Source: Labilithrix sp.
GTDB taxonomy: Bacteria; Myxococcota_A; Polyangia; Polyangiales; Polyangiaceae
Length of the DNA: 64,000 nucleotides
Assembly: GCA_019637105.1 (NCBI GenBank)
Contig: JAHBWF010000001.1
Span: 62,001 to 126,000, forward strand
Direction of reading: 5' to 3'
Below are positions 26,151 to 35,401 of the stretch, one piece after another. A program made the position numbers and the translations under genes. The notes below the pieces were generated by a model. The model made no database searches. It was not told the origin of the DNA and saw nothing but the letters and a program-made list of their open reading frames with translations. Within the stretch, counting starts at the first letter, position 1; each line of letters starts with the position of its first letter.

Positions 26151-26887
26151 CGATCTCCGAATTCGAACCGCTCCTCCGAGGCACGGCGAACGAACGTGAG
26201 CGGAGCCTGCTCCGGTCTGCGAAGGACGACGCCTCGCGCTCCGGCGCGCGCGAGCAGATGCTCGCGTCGCTCGGCGTGCCCGCGGCGGCCCCGTGCGAGC
26301 GCTGGCTCGATCGCCTGGCTCGGAGCTCGGGCGCCTCGCACGTGCACGGCGTCGCGCTCCTCTTGCTCGTCGGGGCCGTCGTCGGCGGGGCGTTCCTCGC
26401 CTTCTCCGAGCGCGGCTCCTCGACGGCTGCTCTCCCGGCCGGCGCCGCGACGCTCGCCGCCCCGGCCACGGACCTCCTCGAGCGCGACGACGAGACGGCC
26501 AAGGCGCCGGTCGTGACGCTGGACTCCTTGCCGAACGCGCCGGCGCTCGACGCTCCTCCGCGGAGAGCAGCCCCCGCCGGCGCTGGGGCCTCGGCGCCGA
26601 GCGACGCGCTCGATCGGGAGATCGCGCGCGTCGAAGCGGCTCGAGCCGCGCTCGCGAGCAGCGAGACGGCGAGGACGCTTCGGCTCCTCGACTCCTACGA
26701 CCGGGACTTCCCCCGCGGCGCCTTCTCCGTCGAGGTGTCGGTGCTCCGCATCGAAGCCCTCGCACGCGCCGGCCGCGTGGACGAGGCGCGCCGCCTCGGC
26801 TCGCGCTTCCTCGCCGAGCACCATGAGGGCGCGTTCGCGCGCCGTGTCACCGCCACCCTGGCCAAGTCGCCCGCCGGCGGCGACTGA
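26147..26887 (+). CDS. Single-pass membrane protein, candidate anti-sigma partner with TPR-like C-terminus
   Basis: The 246-residue product starts at GTG 26147, overlapping the sigma-factor stop and preceded by a strong AAGGAGG (26134-26140). The N-terminal cytoplasmic part (about 1-65) is followed by a TM helix (about 68-86, HGVALLLLVGAVVGGAFLAF). An Ala/Pro linker follows, then a helical region with TPR-like spacing (DREIARVEAARAALASSETA, RTLRLLDSYDRDFPRGAFS, VLRIEALARAGRVDEARRLG). ECF sigma factors are often paired with a membrane anti-sigma factor encoded next, so this is a reasonable role. However, I do not see a canonical zinc anti-sigma (HxxxCxxC) motif. Confidence 0.7.
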   Translation: MTISEFEPLLRGTANERERSLLRSAKDDASRSGAREQMLASLGVPAAAPCERWLDRLARSSGASHVHGVALLLLVGAVVGGAFLAFSERGSSTAALPAGAATLAAPATDLLERDDETAKAPVVTLDSLPNAPALDAPPRRAAPAGAGASAPSDALDREIARVEAARAALASSETARTLRLLDSYDRDFPRGAFSVEVSVLRIEALARAGRVDEARRLGSRFLAEHHEGAFARRVTATLAKSPAGGD

Positions 26888-26940
26888 GCGCTCGCTCGCG
26901 CCCCGCGGACGTTCCTCGCACATCCCAAGGAGATCGAATC

Positions 26941-28074
26941 GTGCAACGTCGCGTCGTTGGCCTCACGTGCGTGTTCGCCGTCGCGAGCGTCCTCGTGCAG
27001 GCATGCACCAGCCAGACCTATCTCGGACGTGGGTTCGACGACGACGCAGGAGCGCAGCCGCCCCCGTTCACCGTCGATGCCGACGGGGGTGATGCGCAGG
27101 CGAGCGCACCCGAGACGCCGCTCGTCGACATGTGCCCGAGCGACAAGTGCAAAGCTCCGTGGGCGACGTGCTCGACCTCGCGGTTCCTCTGCGACGTCGA
27201 TCTCTCCACCGACTCGGAGAACTGCGGTAGCTGCGGGAACAAGTGCCCGACCGACGACTGGAGGAGCTCCGAGCTCAACGCGAAATGGATCTGCGTCGGC
27301 GGCACGTGCCAGATGTCGTGCAGCTCGACCTTCTGGCAGGACTGCAACGGCAGCATCGAAGACGGCTGCGAGACCCGGATGGGTACGAAGGAGAACTGCG
27401 GCACGTGTGGCAACGCGTGTCCCGACGGCGCGATCTGCAACAGCGGCGCCTGCCAGGGGTGCAAGGCGACCGAGGACAACTGCTCCGGGGTTTGCACGCA
27501 TCTGAGCTCGGACGACTTCAACTGCGGCGCGTGCGGGACGTTTTGCGACGGATATCCTTTCGATAAAGATCCGCCACCAAGCAATATGTATTACGGATGC
27601 GCCGACGGCGCGTGCGAAAACCTGAAGTGCGTCAATGGTTTTGCCGATTGCGACGCGAAATTGGAGACCGGCTGCGAAGTGCGTGTGGTCAACGACCGCG
27701 ATAATTGCGGGGCTTGCGGCACCAAATGCGCCGCGGGCGAGATCTGTGAGAACGGCACGTGCCAGTGCGACCGCGGCCCGAGCGGCTGCGATTGTCTCCC
27801 CGACTTCGAAGCCGATTTGATGAACTGCGGCGCCTGCGGTGTGCGCTGCGACGGACGACCGAACGCGACGCCGACGTGCAGGTTCGGACGCTGCGGGACG
27901 AAGTGCAACGCGGGATATGGTGATTGCAATAGTGACCTGTCCGACGGGTGCGAGATCAATATATCGAAGGATCCCCAGCACTGCGGGGCGTGCGGGATGG
28001 CGTGCGCGACGGGGCAAGCCTGCGTCGACGGCCTCTGCGTGGTCGAACCTTGCCCGCCCGGAGTGACGCACTGA
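26941..28074 (+). CDS. Cys-rich repeat lipoprotein (NCGxCG repeats)
   Basis: The 377-residue predicted lipoprotein (LVQAC, Cys22) starts at GTG with an AAGGAG site upstream. The mature chain is built of about six repeats of the form NCGxCGxxC...G..C..G.C, for example NCGSCGNKC, NCGTCGNACPDGAICNSGAC, NCGACGTKCAAGEICENG, and HCGACGMACATGQACVDG. About 15 % of residues are Cys, presumably disulfide-bonded outside the cell. Repeats of this kind are abundant and uncharacterised in myxobacteria. Codon use is less GC-biased in places (27540-27960 has several AT-ending codons). The stop overlaps the next start (TGATG). Confidence 0.78.
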   Translation: MQRRVVGLTCVFAVASVLVQACTSQTYLGRGFDDDAGAQPPPFTVDADGGDAQASAPETPLVDMCPSDKCKAPWATCSTSRFLCDVDLSTDSENCGSCGNKCPTDDWRSSELNAKWICVGGTCQMSCSSTFWQDCNGSIEDGCETRMGTKENCGTCGNACPDGAICNSGACQGCKATEDNCSGVCTHLSSDDFNCGACGTFCDGYPFDKDPPPSNMYYGCADGACENLKCVNGFADCDAKLETGCEVRVVNDRDNCGACGTKCAAGEICENGTCQCDRGPSGCDCLPDFEADLMNCGACGVRCDGRPNATPTCRFGRCGTKCNAGYGDCNSDLSDGCEINISKDPQHCGACGMACATGQACVDGLCVVEPCPPGVTH

Positions 28075-29267
28075 TGCGGCCCATCCCTCTCTTCGACCGG
28101 CGCGATCTCTGGCTCGTCGCCACGATCCTGTTCGGGGTCCGCGCCGCCGGGTGCGCCGCGAGCGGCGAGGACGCGCGAGCCGAGCCCGACGAGCCCGGCG
28201 GCGAGGCCCTCCCCGGAGATCCCGCGGCGGACGCCTCGACCTCGGACGGATCGGCGAGCGACGGCGGCGCGCCGGTCGACGAGCGCTGCAGCGACGACGG
28301 CTGGTGTCGCGTGGCGATGCCGAGCGACAAGGAGGCGCTGTACGGAGTCTGGGGGAGCTCGGCGAACGACGTCTGGGTGGTGGGCTCCTTCGGAGCGGTC
28401 CTCCACTGGAACGGCGCCACCTGGAGCCAGCAGCGCGTCCGGACCGCCGCTGGCCAACCGAAGCCGCTCTTCGGGATCTGGGGGAGCGGGCCGGGCGACG
28501 TCTGGGCCTTCGGCGTCAACGAGATCTTCCACGCGGACGGCTGGGACGACACCGAGACCGCGTGGTCGACCATCGAGGCTCCGAGGCTCGACGCCTTCAC
28601 GCCTACGTCGGCGCGGGCGATCTGGGGGAGCAGCGCTATGGACGTCTGGCTCCTCCTCGCCCCGCTGAACTCGTTCTCGTCGAACATGCTCAACAAGTGC
28701 TGGCACTCCACCGGCTGGAGCGGCGCCGAGACCAAGCTGAACGCGGCGCTCGACCACTACGTCGCCGGGAACCCGGGGATGAACTTCGCGGGGATCTGGG
28801 GGACGGGGCCGAGCGACGTCTGGATCGTCGGCGCGTCCGGGCGAATCCTTCATACGGACGGCTACCGGAACGGAGCCGCGGAGTGGGTCCAGCCGAACAG
28901 CCACACGCGGCAGCACCTGACCGGCGTCTGGGGGAGCGCGACCGACGACGTCTGGGCCGTGGGGGAGAACGGCACGATCCGCCACTATACCTACGACGAG
29001 GTGGGCGCCCTCGGGTGGGCCCCCTCCGACTCCACGGTCACGACGCACCTCCGCGCGGTCTGGGGGACGAGCGCCACGAACGTCTGGGCGATCGGAGACG
29101 AGGGCACGATCCTCCACGGCGACGGCTCCGGCTGGTCTCGCTCGAAGGTCCCGACCTTGCCACCGTCGACGCCGCTCTACGGCATCTGGGGCAGCGGGCC
29201 CGACGACGTCTGGGTCGTCGGCGAGCGCGTCGTCCTTCATCGAGGCCCCCGCGGGGTAGCGAAATGA
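28074..29267 (+). CDS. Beta-propeller-like lipoprotein (WGSGPxDVWxVG repeats), first copy
   Basis: The 397-residue predicted lipoprotein (RAAGC, Cys27) has an acidic Ala/Ser/Asp linker (about 30-75) and a CSDDGWCRV module. About seven repeats follow, each with a Trp-Gly-x-Gly core and DVW(V/A)VG strand: VWGSSANDVWVVGSFG, IWGSGPGDVWAFG, IWGSSAMDVWLL, IWGTGPSDVWIVG, VWGSATDDVWAVGENG, VWGTSATNVWAIGDEG, IWGSGPDDVWVVG. Seven blade-like repeats suggest a closed propeller, probably a binding platform on the cell surface; no catalytic motif is seen. ATG at 28074 overlaps the preceding stop; its own stop overlaps the next ATG. Confidence 0.78.
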   Translation: MRPIPLFDRRDLWLVATILFGVRAAGCAASGEDARAEPDEPGGEALPGDPAADASTSDGSASDGGAPVDERCSDDGWCRVAMPSDKEALYGVWGSSANDVWVVGSFGAVLHWNGATWSQQRVRTAAGQPKPLFGIWGSGPGDVWAFGVNEIFHADGWDDTETAWSTIEAPRLDAFTPTSARAIWGSSAMDVWLLLAPLNSFSSNMLNKCWHSTGWSGAETKLNAALDHYVAGNPGMNFAGIWGTGPSDVWIVGASGRILHTDGYRNGAAEWVQPNSHTRQHLTGVWGSATDDVWAVGENGTIRHYTYDEVGALGWAPSDSTVTTHLRAVWGTSATNVWAIGDEGTILHGDGSGWSRSKVPTLPPSTPLYGIWGSGPDDVWVVGERVVLHRGPRGVAK

Positions 29268-30439
29268 TCATGAAGCGTCTCCCCAGGCAGCGCGCGATGG
29301 GCGCGGTCCTCGTCCTTCTGGCGTTCGCCGCGTGCTCCAGCGCGAACGGTGAAGCCCCCTCCGCGCTCGATGACGCCGGTGACGGCGGCGCCGGCGTGGA
29401 CGCCGCTCCGCTCGAGCTCGTCGACGCGGCGGCGTCCGACGCGAGCGACGCGGCGGCCGAGGCCGACGCGGGCGGCGTCGCGAAGTGCACGGCGGATTGG
29501 TGCGAGACGCCGCTCCCGATCCCCGACGGCGGCACGCTCTCGCTGATGGACGTCTGGGCGCCCGCGCCGAACGACGCCTGGGCGGTCAGCGAGCAGGGCC
29601 TCGTCCTGCGCTGGAACGGCGCGCAGTGGACCGTGGTCTGGGACGCGCAGACGCCGCTCTATGGGATCCGAGGCGATCACGAGGGCGCGATCTGGGTCGT
29701 CGGCGCCGCGGGAGCGATCTTCCGCGGGCACGCGGGCGCGACGTGGACGCCCATCCCGAGCGGGACGACGACCGATCTCATGGAGATCTGCGAAGCGTCG
29801 CGCGACGCAGAGCGCCCGCGAAACGTGGCGATCGTCGGCGAGGCGGGCATCGTGCTCCGGTGGACCGGAGCCGTCGGAGAGGACGGAAACCCTTCCTGGG
29901 AGACGTCCAACCCCGCCGTCGATCACGAGCTCTTCTCGGTCTCGTGCGCGGGGGCCGACGTGTGGGTGGCCGGCCGAGCGACGGACTGGTTCGAGGGCGG
30001 CCCGCGCATCTATCGCGAGAGCGCAGAGGGTTGGCTCGCTCAGCCGACGATCGCGAACGCGAGCCGAAACGACTCGTACTCCAAGATATGGGCGTTCGAT
30101 CGTCAGAACCTCTGGGTGCGCGGGAGGGGGAACATCCTGCGCGCGACGCCGGCCGGCGACCGGGGCGCCCTCGGCTGGGCCGAAGAGCACGCGCCCGTCG
30201 CGGGAGCCATGAAGCGCCCGTCGTCGATCTGGGGCACCGGCCCGAACGACGTCTGGATCGCGTCGTCCCGCGGACGCGTGCACCACTGGGACGGCTCCTC
30301 CTTGAAGATCACGGCGACGGCCAAGGGCTGGGACGTCCTTCCGAACAACCTGCGCGCCGTGTCCGGCAGCGGACCCGACGACGTCTGGGTCGTCGGAGAC
30401 GGCATCGCCCTCCACCGCAACGTCAACGGTCAGGATTGA
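29264..30439 (+). CDS. Beta-propeller-like lipoprotein, second copy
   Basis: The 391-residue predicted lipoprotein (FAAC, Cys24) has an Asp/Ala linker to about residue 70, a CTADWCETPLP module, and propeller-type repeats like the upstream gene but more diverged: VWAPAPNDAWAVSEQG, GDHEGAIWVVGAAG, SCAGADVWVAG, IWAFDRQNLWVRGRG, IWGTGPNDVWIASSRG, VSGSGPDDVWVVGDG. It probably arose by duplication of its neighbour and has a related binding role. It is coupled by ATGA to the upstream gene and lies four bases before the next, so the three are almost certainly one transcript. Confidence 0.77.
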   Translation: MIMKRLPRQRAMGAVLVLLAFAACSSANGEAPSALDDAGDGGAGVDAAPLELVDAAASDASDAAAEADAGGVAKCTADWCETPLPIPDGGTLSLMDVWAPAPNDAWAVSEQGLVLRWNGAQWTVVWDAQTPLYGIRGDHEGAIWVVGAAGAIFRGHAGATWTPIPSGTTTDLMEICEASRDAERPRNVAIVGEAGIVLRWTGAVGEDGNPSWETSNPAVDHELFSVSCAGADVWVAGRATDWFEGGPRIYRESAEGWLAQPTIANASRNDSYSKIWAFDRQNLWVRGRGNILRATPAGDRGALGWAEEHAPVAGAMKRPSSIWGTGPNDVWIASSRGRVHHWDGSSLKITATAKGWDVLPNNLRAVSGSGPDDVWVVGDGIALHRNVNGQD

Positions 30440-30443
30440 GCTG

Positions 30444-31835
30444 ATGGACTTCATCTCGCGGACGACGGGTATCGTCGCGCTCCTCCTGGGAGCGGGCGTC
30501 TTCTGCGGCGCGTGCTCGGACAGCGACCGAGAGCTGGGACACGTCGACGGGGACGCTGGGAGCGATCCCGCGCCCACGGTCGACGCCGGCCCCGCCGACG
30601 GCTCGAGCGAAGTCCCACCGGACGCCTCGGTGCAGCTCGCGTGCAAGGTCACGCCTTGCGTCACCGCGCTCGCCGCCAAGGGAGGGAGCCACGTCTGCGC
30701 GCTCCTCGCGGACGCGACCGTCCGCTGCTGGGGCAGCAACGCGAGCGGCCAGCTCGGCGCCGAGACGCCTGCGGAAAGCGACGCGGGCGACGCGGGGGCC
30801 GGCGGGCCGCACTCGGCGCGCCCCGTGCGCGTCGCGAACGTCGCCAACGCCACCCAGATCAGCGTGTCGGGCGTCGGGACGAGCTGCGCCCGCCTCGAGG
30901 ACGGCGCCGTGATGTGCTGGGGCGCCAACACGCACGGGCAGCTCGCGCGGAGCGCCGACCGGGTCGTGGCCGACACGGAGGCCCACCCGCGCGCGTCCCG
31001 CGTCGAGGGCCTGCCCTTCGCGAGCCGCGTGGACGTGGGCGGCGCCTTCGCCTGCGCGGTCGGCGAGCTCGGCACGAACGGGACAGGCGGGAGCATGCAC
31101 TGCTGGGGCGACAACTCCGTCTTGCAGCTCGGCCGAGGGTACACGCCGATCGAGAGCGGCGTCGTCGGCGCCGTCGGGCTGCGCTTCCGTCGCGTGCTCT
31201 CCGGCGCCGGGACGATGCGCGTCGGCTTCGCCGTCCGCGACAACGGCGCGCTGCTCTCGTGGGGCGGGGCCGACTGGAAAGAAGGGAGCTTCGGCATGCC
31301 CGGCGTGAAGGACGCGCTGGCCCGCGAGACCTCGTTCTCTCCCGACGGCGACCCCCTCGAGATCCCCGGGCTGAGCGACGTCACGGGCGTGGTCGCCGGA
31401 GCGCGCCACGCCTGCGCCGTCTCCCGAGGAGACGTCTACTGCTGGGGACAGAACGGCACCGGAGCCGTCGGGAACAGCAACAAGTCGGACGTCTTCGCGC
31501 CCTACCAGGTCACCATCCTGGGCGCGGGCGCCGTCGAGGACGTGGCCGTGAGCGACCTCACGACGTGCGCCAGGACGCGCGAGGGGCGGGCCTACTGCTG
31601 GGGCGACAACGAGAGCGGCCAGCTCGGCGCCGGCAACGCCGACGTCGTCTTCAAGCCGGTCGCCGTCGGGAGCCTGGTCGCGCGCGTCGTGCAGATCGCC
31701 GCGATGGACCAGGCGACGTGCGCGCTGCTCGAGGACGGCTCGGTCCAGTGCTGGGGCAGCAACGCCGACGGGCAGCTCGGGATCGGCACGCGCGATGACC
31801 TCCCGCACTACAGGCCGGAGCCCGTCGTCTTCTGA
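30444..31835 (+). CDS. RCC1-repeat lipoprotein, first copy
   Basis: The 463-residue predicted lipoprotein (CGAC, Cys24) has an acidic linker (about 27-62) and a Cys pair (CKVTPC). A seven-bladed RCC1-type propeller follows. Blade signatures are HVCALLADATVRCWGSNASG, SCARLEDGAVMCWGANTHG, FACAVGELG, HACAVSRGDVYCWGQNGTG, TCARTREGRAYCWGDNESG, and TCALLEDGSVQCWGSNADG. Each blade carries the C-x-CWG.N..GQLG core typical of secreted bacterial RCC1 proteins, whose Cys probably pair. Predicted extracellular binding protein. It starts four bases after the preceding stop. Confidence 0.85.
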   Translation: MDFISRTTGIVALLLGAGVFCGACSDSDRELGHVDGDAGSDPAPTVDAGPADGSSEVPPDASVQLACKVTPCVTALAAKGGSHVCALLADATVRCWGSNASGQLGAETPAESDAGDAGAGGPHSARPVRVANVANATQISVSGVGTSCARLEDGAVMCWGANTHGQLARSADRVVADTEAHPRASRVEGLPFASRVDVGGAFACAVGELGTNGTGGSMHCWGDNSVLQLGRGYTPIESGVVGAVGLRFRRVLSGAGTMRVGFAVRDNGALLSWGGADWKEGSFGMPGVKDALARETSFSPDGDPLEIPGLSDVTGVVAGARHACAVSRGDVYCWGQNGTGAVGNSNKSDVFAPYQVTILGAGAVEDVAVSDLTTCARTREGRAYCWGDNESGQLGAGNADVVFKPVAVGSLVARVVQIAAMDQATCALLEDGSVQCWGSNADGQLGIGTRDDLPHYRPEPVVF

Positions 31836-31872
31836 GCCCGAGACGACACGCAGAGCTTCGAGGAACATACGG

Positions 31873-33804
31873 ATGAAGACCGCTCCGACGGAGAGAGAGG
31901 GGCACGTTCGCGCGAGGGCCGGATCCGCCACCGGCCGCGCCTGGCGGTGGGGGCGGCTCGGCCTGCTCGTGCCCCCCGCCTTGAGCGCTCTCGTGGTCGC
32001 TGGCGTGATGAGCGCGTGCGGAAGCGCCGACCGTCCGTCGTTCGAGCACGCGGACGCCGGTGCGTTCGGCGTGGCCGACGCGCAGGCCAGCGACGCCTGC
32101 GAGACGTCCATCTGCTCGCGGGACCTCCACTCGATCCTGAGCGGGTGCACCGGCGACGTCATCAGGGAGTGCCCCCCCGAGACGGGATGCGCGAACGGGG
32201 CTTGCGTGCCGGCGTGCTCGAGCGCCGAGGCGAACGAGGGGACGATCGGGTGCTCCTTCTGGACCACGTCCTCCGTCGCGACGGTCGGAGGCCCGCCCTC
32301 GACCGCTCCGCTGCAGGACCACCGGAGCTCCTGCCTCGCGGCGTTCGTCGCGAACACCTGGAACAGCCCCGTGAACATCCACGTCGAGTTCGGGGGCGCG
32401 GAGCTCGATCTCTCGCGAAGCGTCGCGATCCCGCGCACGCGAGGGAAGGAGGTGGACTACGAGCTCCTCCAGGGGCCGCTCCCGCCGGGCGAGATCGCGA
32501 TCGTCTTTCTGAACCAGAGCGCCGACCCACCGGCCGCGAATCCGGACCACATCCGCTGCCCGCTGCCCGCGGCGGTGGAGTCGAACGAACCTACGATTCC
32601 GCTCTATTCGGGTGAGGGCGCGGCGTTCAACGTCACCACGGACAGGCCCGTCAGCGCGTACTCGATCTACCCCTACGGCGGCGCCAAGAGCTACATCCCC
32701 GCGGCGACGGTCCTCTTGCCGACCAGCACGTGGGACACGAACTACCTCGTCGTCGACGCGTGGGACGCGATCGATCGCGGGATGTCGGGGATGAACCCCT
32801 CGCTTCAGGTCATCGCCGCGAGCGACGACACCGAGGTGCGCATCCGCCCGACGGACGACCTGATCGAGCTGCCTGGCGGGACGAAGAGCGCGGACGGACG
32901 AACGTCGATCTACAACCTCGCCCGGGGCGAGATCTTGCAGATCACGCAGCCGCGCGCGCTCGTCGGGAGCCCCATCGAGTCGAACAAGCCGATCGGGGTG
33001 TTCGGCGGGTCCACGTGCACGATCTACCCGAGCGCCATGATGACGAGCTATTGCGACGTCTCCCACCAGCAGATCCCGCCGCTCCGCGCGTGGGGGAGCG
33101 AGTACGCGGCGGTCCGCTACGAGACGCGGCGGTCGATCCTCGCCGGAAAGGGCTCCGGCGTCGCGGTCATCGAAGAGTCGGTCCCCTGGCGCCTCGTCGG
33201 TGCCGCCGACGGTACGACGCTGACGTATCGCCCGGAACGCCCGCAGGGCGCACCGGAGACGCTCTCGCAAGGCGAGGCGGTGACGTTCTGGACGGACAAG
33301 CCGTTCGTCGTCAGCAGCCAGGACGGGCAGCATCCCTTCTACCTGGCCAGCTACATGACGAGCCTCTGGTACCACGACGGCCCGAGGACGGTCGACTCGC
33401 AGATCGGCGATCCGGACTTCGTCAACGTGATCCCGGTCCAGCAATACCTGGACACCTATACGTTCTTCACGGACGTGACGTTCAACTACACGAGCCTCGT
33501 CGTGGTCCGTCACGATCGCGGGGACGGGTTCAAGGACGTCACGCTCGACTGCGCGGGGACGATCACGGACTGGAAGACGATCGACGCGGAGGGGCGCTAC
33601 CAGTACGCGTACGTCACGATGGTGCTGAACGGCGAGCCCCAGCCGTTCGGAGACCAGGCCTGCGCGAACGGTCGGCACGGGATCCGCAGCGACGCGCCGT
33701 TCGCGCTGACGGTCTGGGGAATGGATGTCGCTGCCAGCTACGGCTATCCGGGCGGGGCGGGGCTGCGAGCTCTCTCCTCCGTCGAGATCCCCGTGGTGCG
33801 CTGA
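31873..33804 (+). CDS. IgGFc-binding-domain protein, predicted lipoprotein
   Basis: The 643-residue product has an unusually long basic N-region and then a hydrophobic segment ending VMSAC (Cys49), probably a lipoprotein signal. A short Cys module (CETSICSRDLHSILSGC, CANGACVPAC) precedes a large beta-rich domain. That domain has the IgGFc-binding family pattern: AYSIYPYGGAKSYIPAATVL, TWDTNYLVVDAW, VFGGSTCTIYP, and CDVSHQQIPPLRAWGSEYAA. The family is named after a mammalian mucin-like protein; in myxobacteria its ligand is unknown, so adhesion is only a guess. The frame opens upstream inside the RCC1 gene; ATG 31873 is the sensible start. Confidence 0.8.
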   Translation: MKTAPTEREGHVRARAGSATGRAWRWGRLGLLVPPALSALVVAGVMSACGSADRPSFEHADAGAFGVADAQASDACETSICSRDLHSILSGCTGDVIRECPPETGCANGACVPACSSAEANEGTIGCSFWTTSSVATVGGPPSTAPLQDHRSSCLAAFVANTWNSPVNIHVEFGGAELDLSRSVAIPRTRGKEVDYELLQGPLPPGEIAIVFLNQSADPPAANPDHIRCPLPAAVESNEPTIPLYSGEGAAFNVTTDRPVSAYSIYPYGGAKSYIPAATVLLPTSTWDTNYLVVDAWDAIDRGMSGMNPSLQVIAASDDTEVRIRPTDDLIELPGGTKSADGRTSIYNLARGEILQITQPRALVGSPIESNKPIGVFGGSTCTIYPSAMMTSYCDVSHQQIPPLRAWGSEYAAVRYETRRSILAGKGSGVAVIEESVPWRLVGAADGTTLTYRPERPQGAPETLSQGEAVTFWTDKPFVVSSQDGQHPFYLASYMTSLWYHDGPRTVDSQIGDPDFVNVIPVQQYLDTYTFFTDVTFNYTSLVVVRHDRGDGFKDVTLDCAGTITDWKTIDAEGRYQYAYVTMVLNGEPQPFGDQACANGRHGIRSDAPFALTVWGMDVAASYGYPGGAGLRALSSVEIPVVR

Positions 33805-33964
33805 CGGGAGGCCTCTTGCATCGACCTCCGACACACCTTCGCCGGTCGCGAGCGCGCGTGGATCGCCGCTTCCAGGCGTGCTCGCGTGAGGCGACCGATT
33901 CGATCTCTCGATCTCGGCGGAGCTGGGCTCCGTCGTGTCAATGCCATCGCGGTGAGGCGCAATC

Positions 33965-35215
33965 ATGAATAGGTTTGGACTGCGGGGTGGTCTCTTGGCC
34001 TGCGTGGCGCTCGGGCTCGTCGCTCCCGTGGGGTGCGGCGAAGGTTCGGACGGCGCGACCACCGGCGCCGACGAAGACGCGGGCGCGGCGCCCGCCGACG
34101 CGGGCGAGCTCGACTCCGCGCTCGTCGACGCCACGACCTCCGACGTCGTCGACGATCGCCGCATCGAATGGGACGCCGGTCCCGACCCCGAGGCGCCGAT
34201 CGTCGAGGCGATCTGGGCTCGAGGCTCGATCTTCTGCGCGCGCCTGAGGCGACCGACCGGCACCGCGATGGAGTGCTGGGGCAACAACACGAACGGTGAG
34301 CTCGGCAGGGGAGCGGTCTCCCAGGCCGGGACGACCTTCAAGCCGTTCCCGATCGCGTCCGCGGAGGCCGTGGGCTTCAAGAAGATCGCGAACAACGGCT
34401 CCCCGCTCAACGGCGCCGTGTGCGCCGTCACGGCGGACGACGATCTGAAGTGCTGGGGGCGGGGCTACGGCGGAGGCAGCCCGCCACAGCCGAGCGTCCC
34501 CGACGAGCCGCTCTTGACCGGCATCGCGGACGTCGACATGGTCGAGGCGAACGCGTGCGCCCTCACGACGAACGGGAACGTCGCGTGCTGGGGCGGGAAC
34601 ACGCAAGGTCAGCTCGGCCTCGGGACGAGGGACTTCGTCAACCATCCCGTGCCCGAGGAGATCCCGGGCTTCACCGCCGATCAGGTGGCCTGCGGCCTCA
34701 CGACCACGTGCGCCGTCAAGGACGGAGAGGTCTGGTGCTGGGGAGCGATCGCTCAGCTGGGCAACGGCATCGGGTTCGGCTGGAACGCGACTCCGGGGAA
34801 GGTCCTCGGCCTGACCGACATCAAGAAGGTCCAGACGCATCGCTACGCGACGTTCGCGCTCGCGAGCGACAAGACGCTCTGGTTCTGGGGGATCTTGGGG
34901 AGCACGACGGCCTACACGCCGACGAAGGTCCTCGATCCGACCCCCGGCGATCCGAACCGCGTGCTCTCGGACGTGGAAGACATCGCGGGCAGGTGCGTCC
35001 GCTTCACGAGCGGCAAGGTCCGCTGCTTCCCGTTGAACGCAACCTACGAGCTCATCGAGGTGCCCCGCGTGGAGAACGCGGCGGTCCTCGAGGACTCGTG
35101 CGCGTTGAGCTCTGCCGGTGAGCTTCGATGCTGGGGGGCCAACAGCTACGGTCAGCTCGGGCTACCGCCGACCGTGCTCCCGATGGCGACCTCATCCGTG
35201 GCGATGGAGCTCTGA
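33965..35215 (+). CDS. RCC1-repeat lipoprotein, second copy
   Basis: The 416-residue predicted lipoprotein (PVGC, Cys24) has an Asp/Ala linker and RCC1-type blades: FCARLRRPTGTAMECWGNNT, VCAVTADDDLKCWG, ACALTTNGNVACWGGNTQG, TCAVKDGEVWCWGAIAQLG, and SCALSSAGELRCWGANSYGQ. It is shorter and more diverged than the RCC1 protein at 30444. A 160-base gap separates it from the IgGFc-like gene, so it could have its own promoter. No enzyme motifs. Likely another surface binding module of the same gene set. Confidence 0.82.
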   Translation: MNRFGLRGGLLACVALGLVAPVGCGEGSDGATTGADEDAGAAPADAGELDSALVDATTSDVVDDRRIEWDAGPDPEAPIVEAIWARGSIFCARLRRPTGTAMECWGNNTNGELGRGAVSQAGTTFKPFPIASAEAVGFKKIANNGSPLNGAVCAVTADDDLKCWGRGYGGGSPPQPSVPDEPLLTGIADVDMVEANACALTTNGNVACWGGNTQGQLGLGTRDFVNHPVPEEIPGFTADQVACGLTTTCAVKDGEVWCWGAIAQLGNGIGFGWNATPGKVLGLTDIKKVQTHRYATFALASDKTLWFWGILGSTTAYTPTKVLDPTPGDPNRVLSDVEDIAGRCVRFTSGKVRCFPLNATYELIEVPRVENAAVLEDSCALSSAGELRCWGANSYGQLGLPPTVLPMATSSVAMEL

Positions 35216-35401
35216 GCCGGATCACGCCCGCGCGCGACGCCGACCGACACGACCCTACCGACATGCGCCCGGTGTCGATCCTTTCGCTTGCGTCGCGGGT
35301 GTGGACGGGCGACGGGAGATCGTCCCCGTCATCGGTCGCTCGCCGACGATGGCGCCAACCACCGAGGTGCGCCGCCGCGCGCTCTCGAAGCGAAGGACCC
35401 C

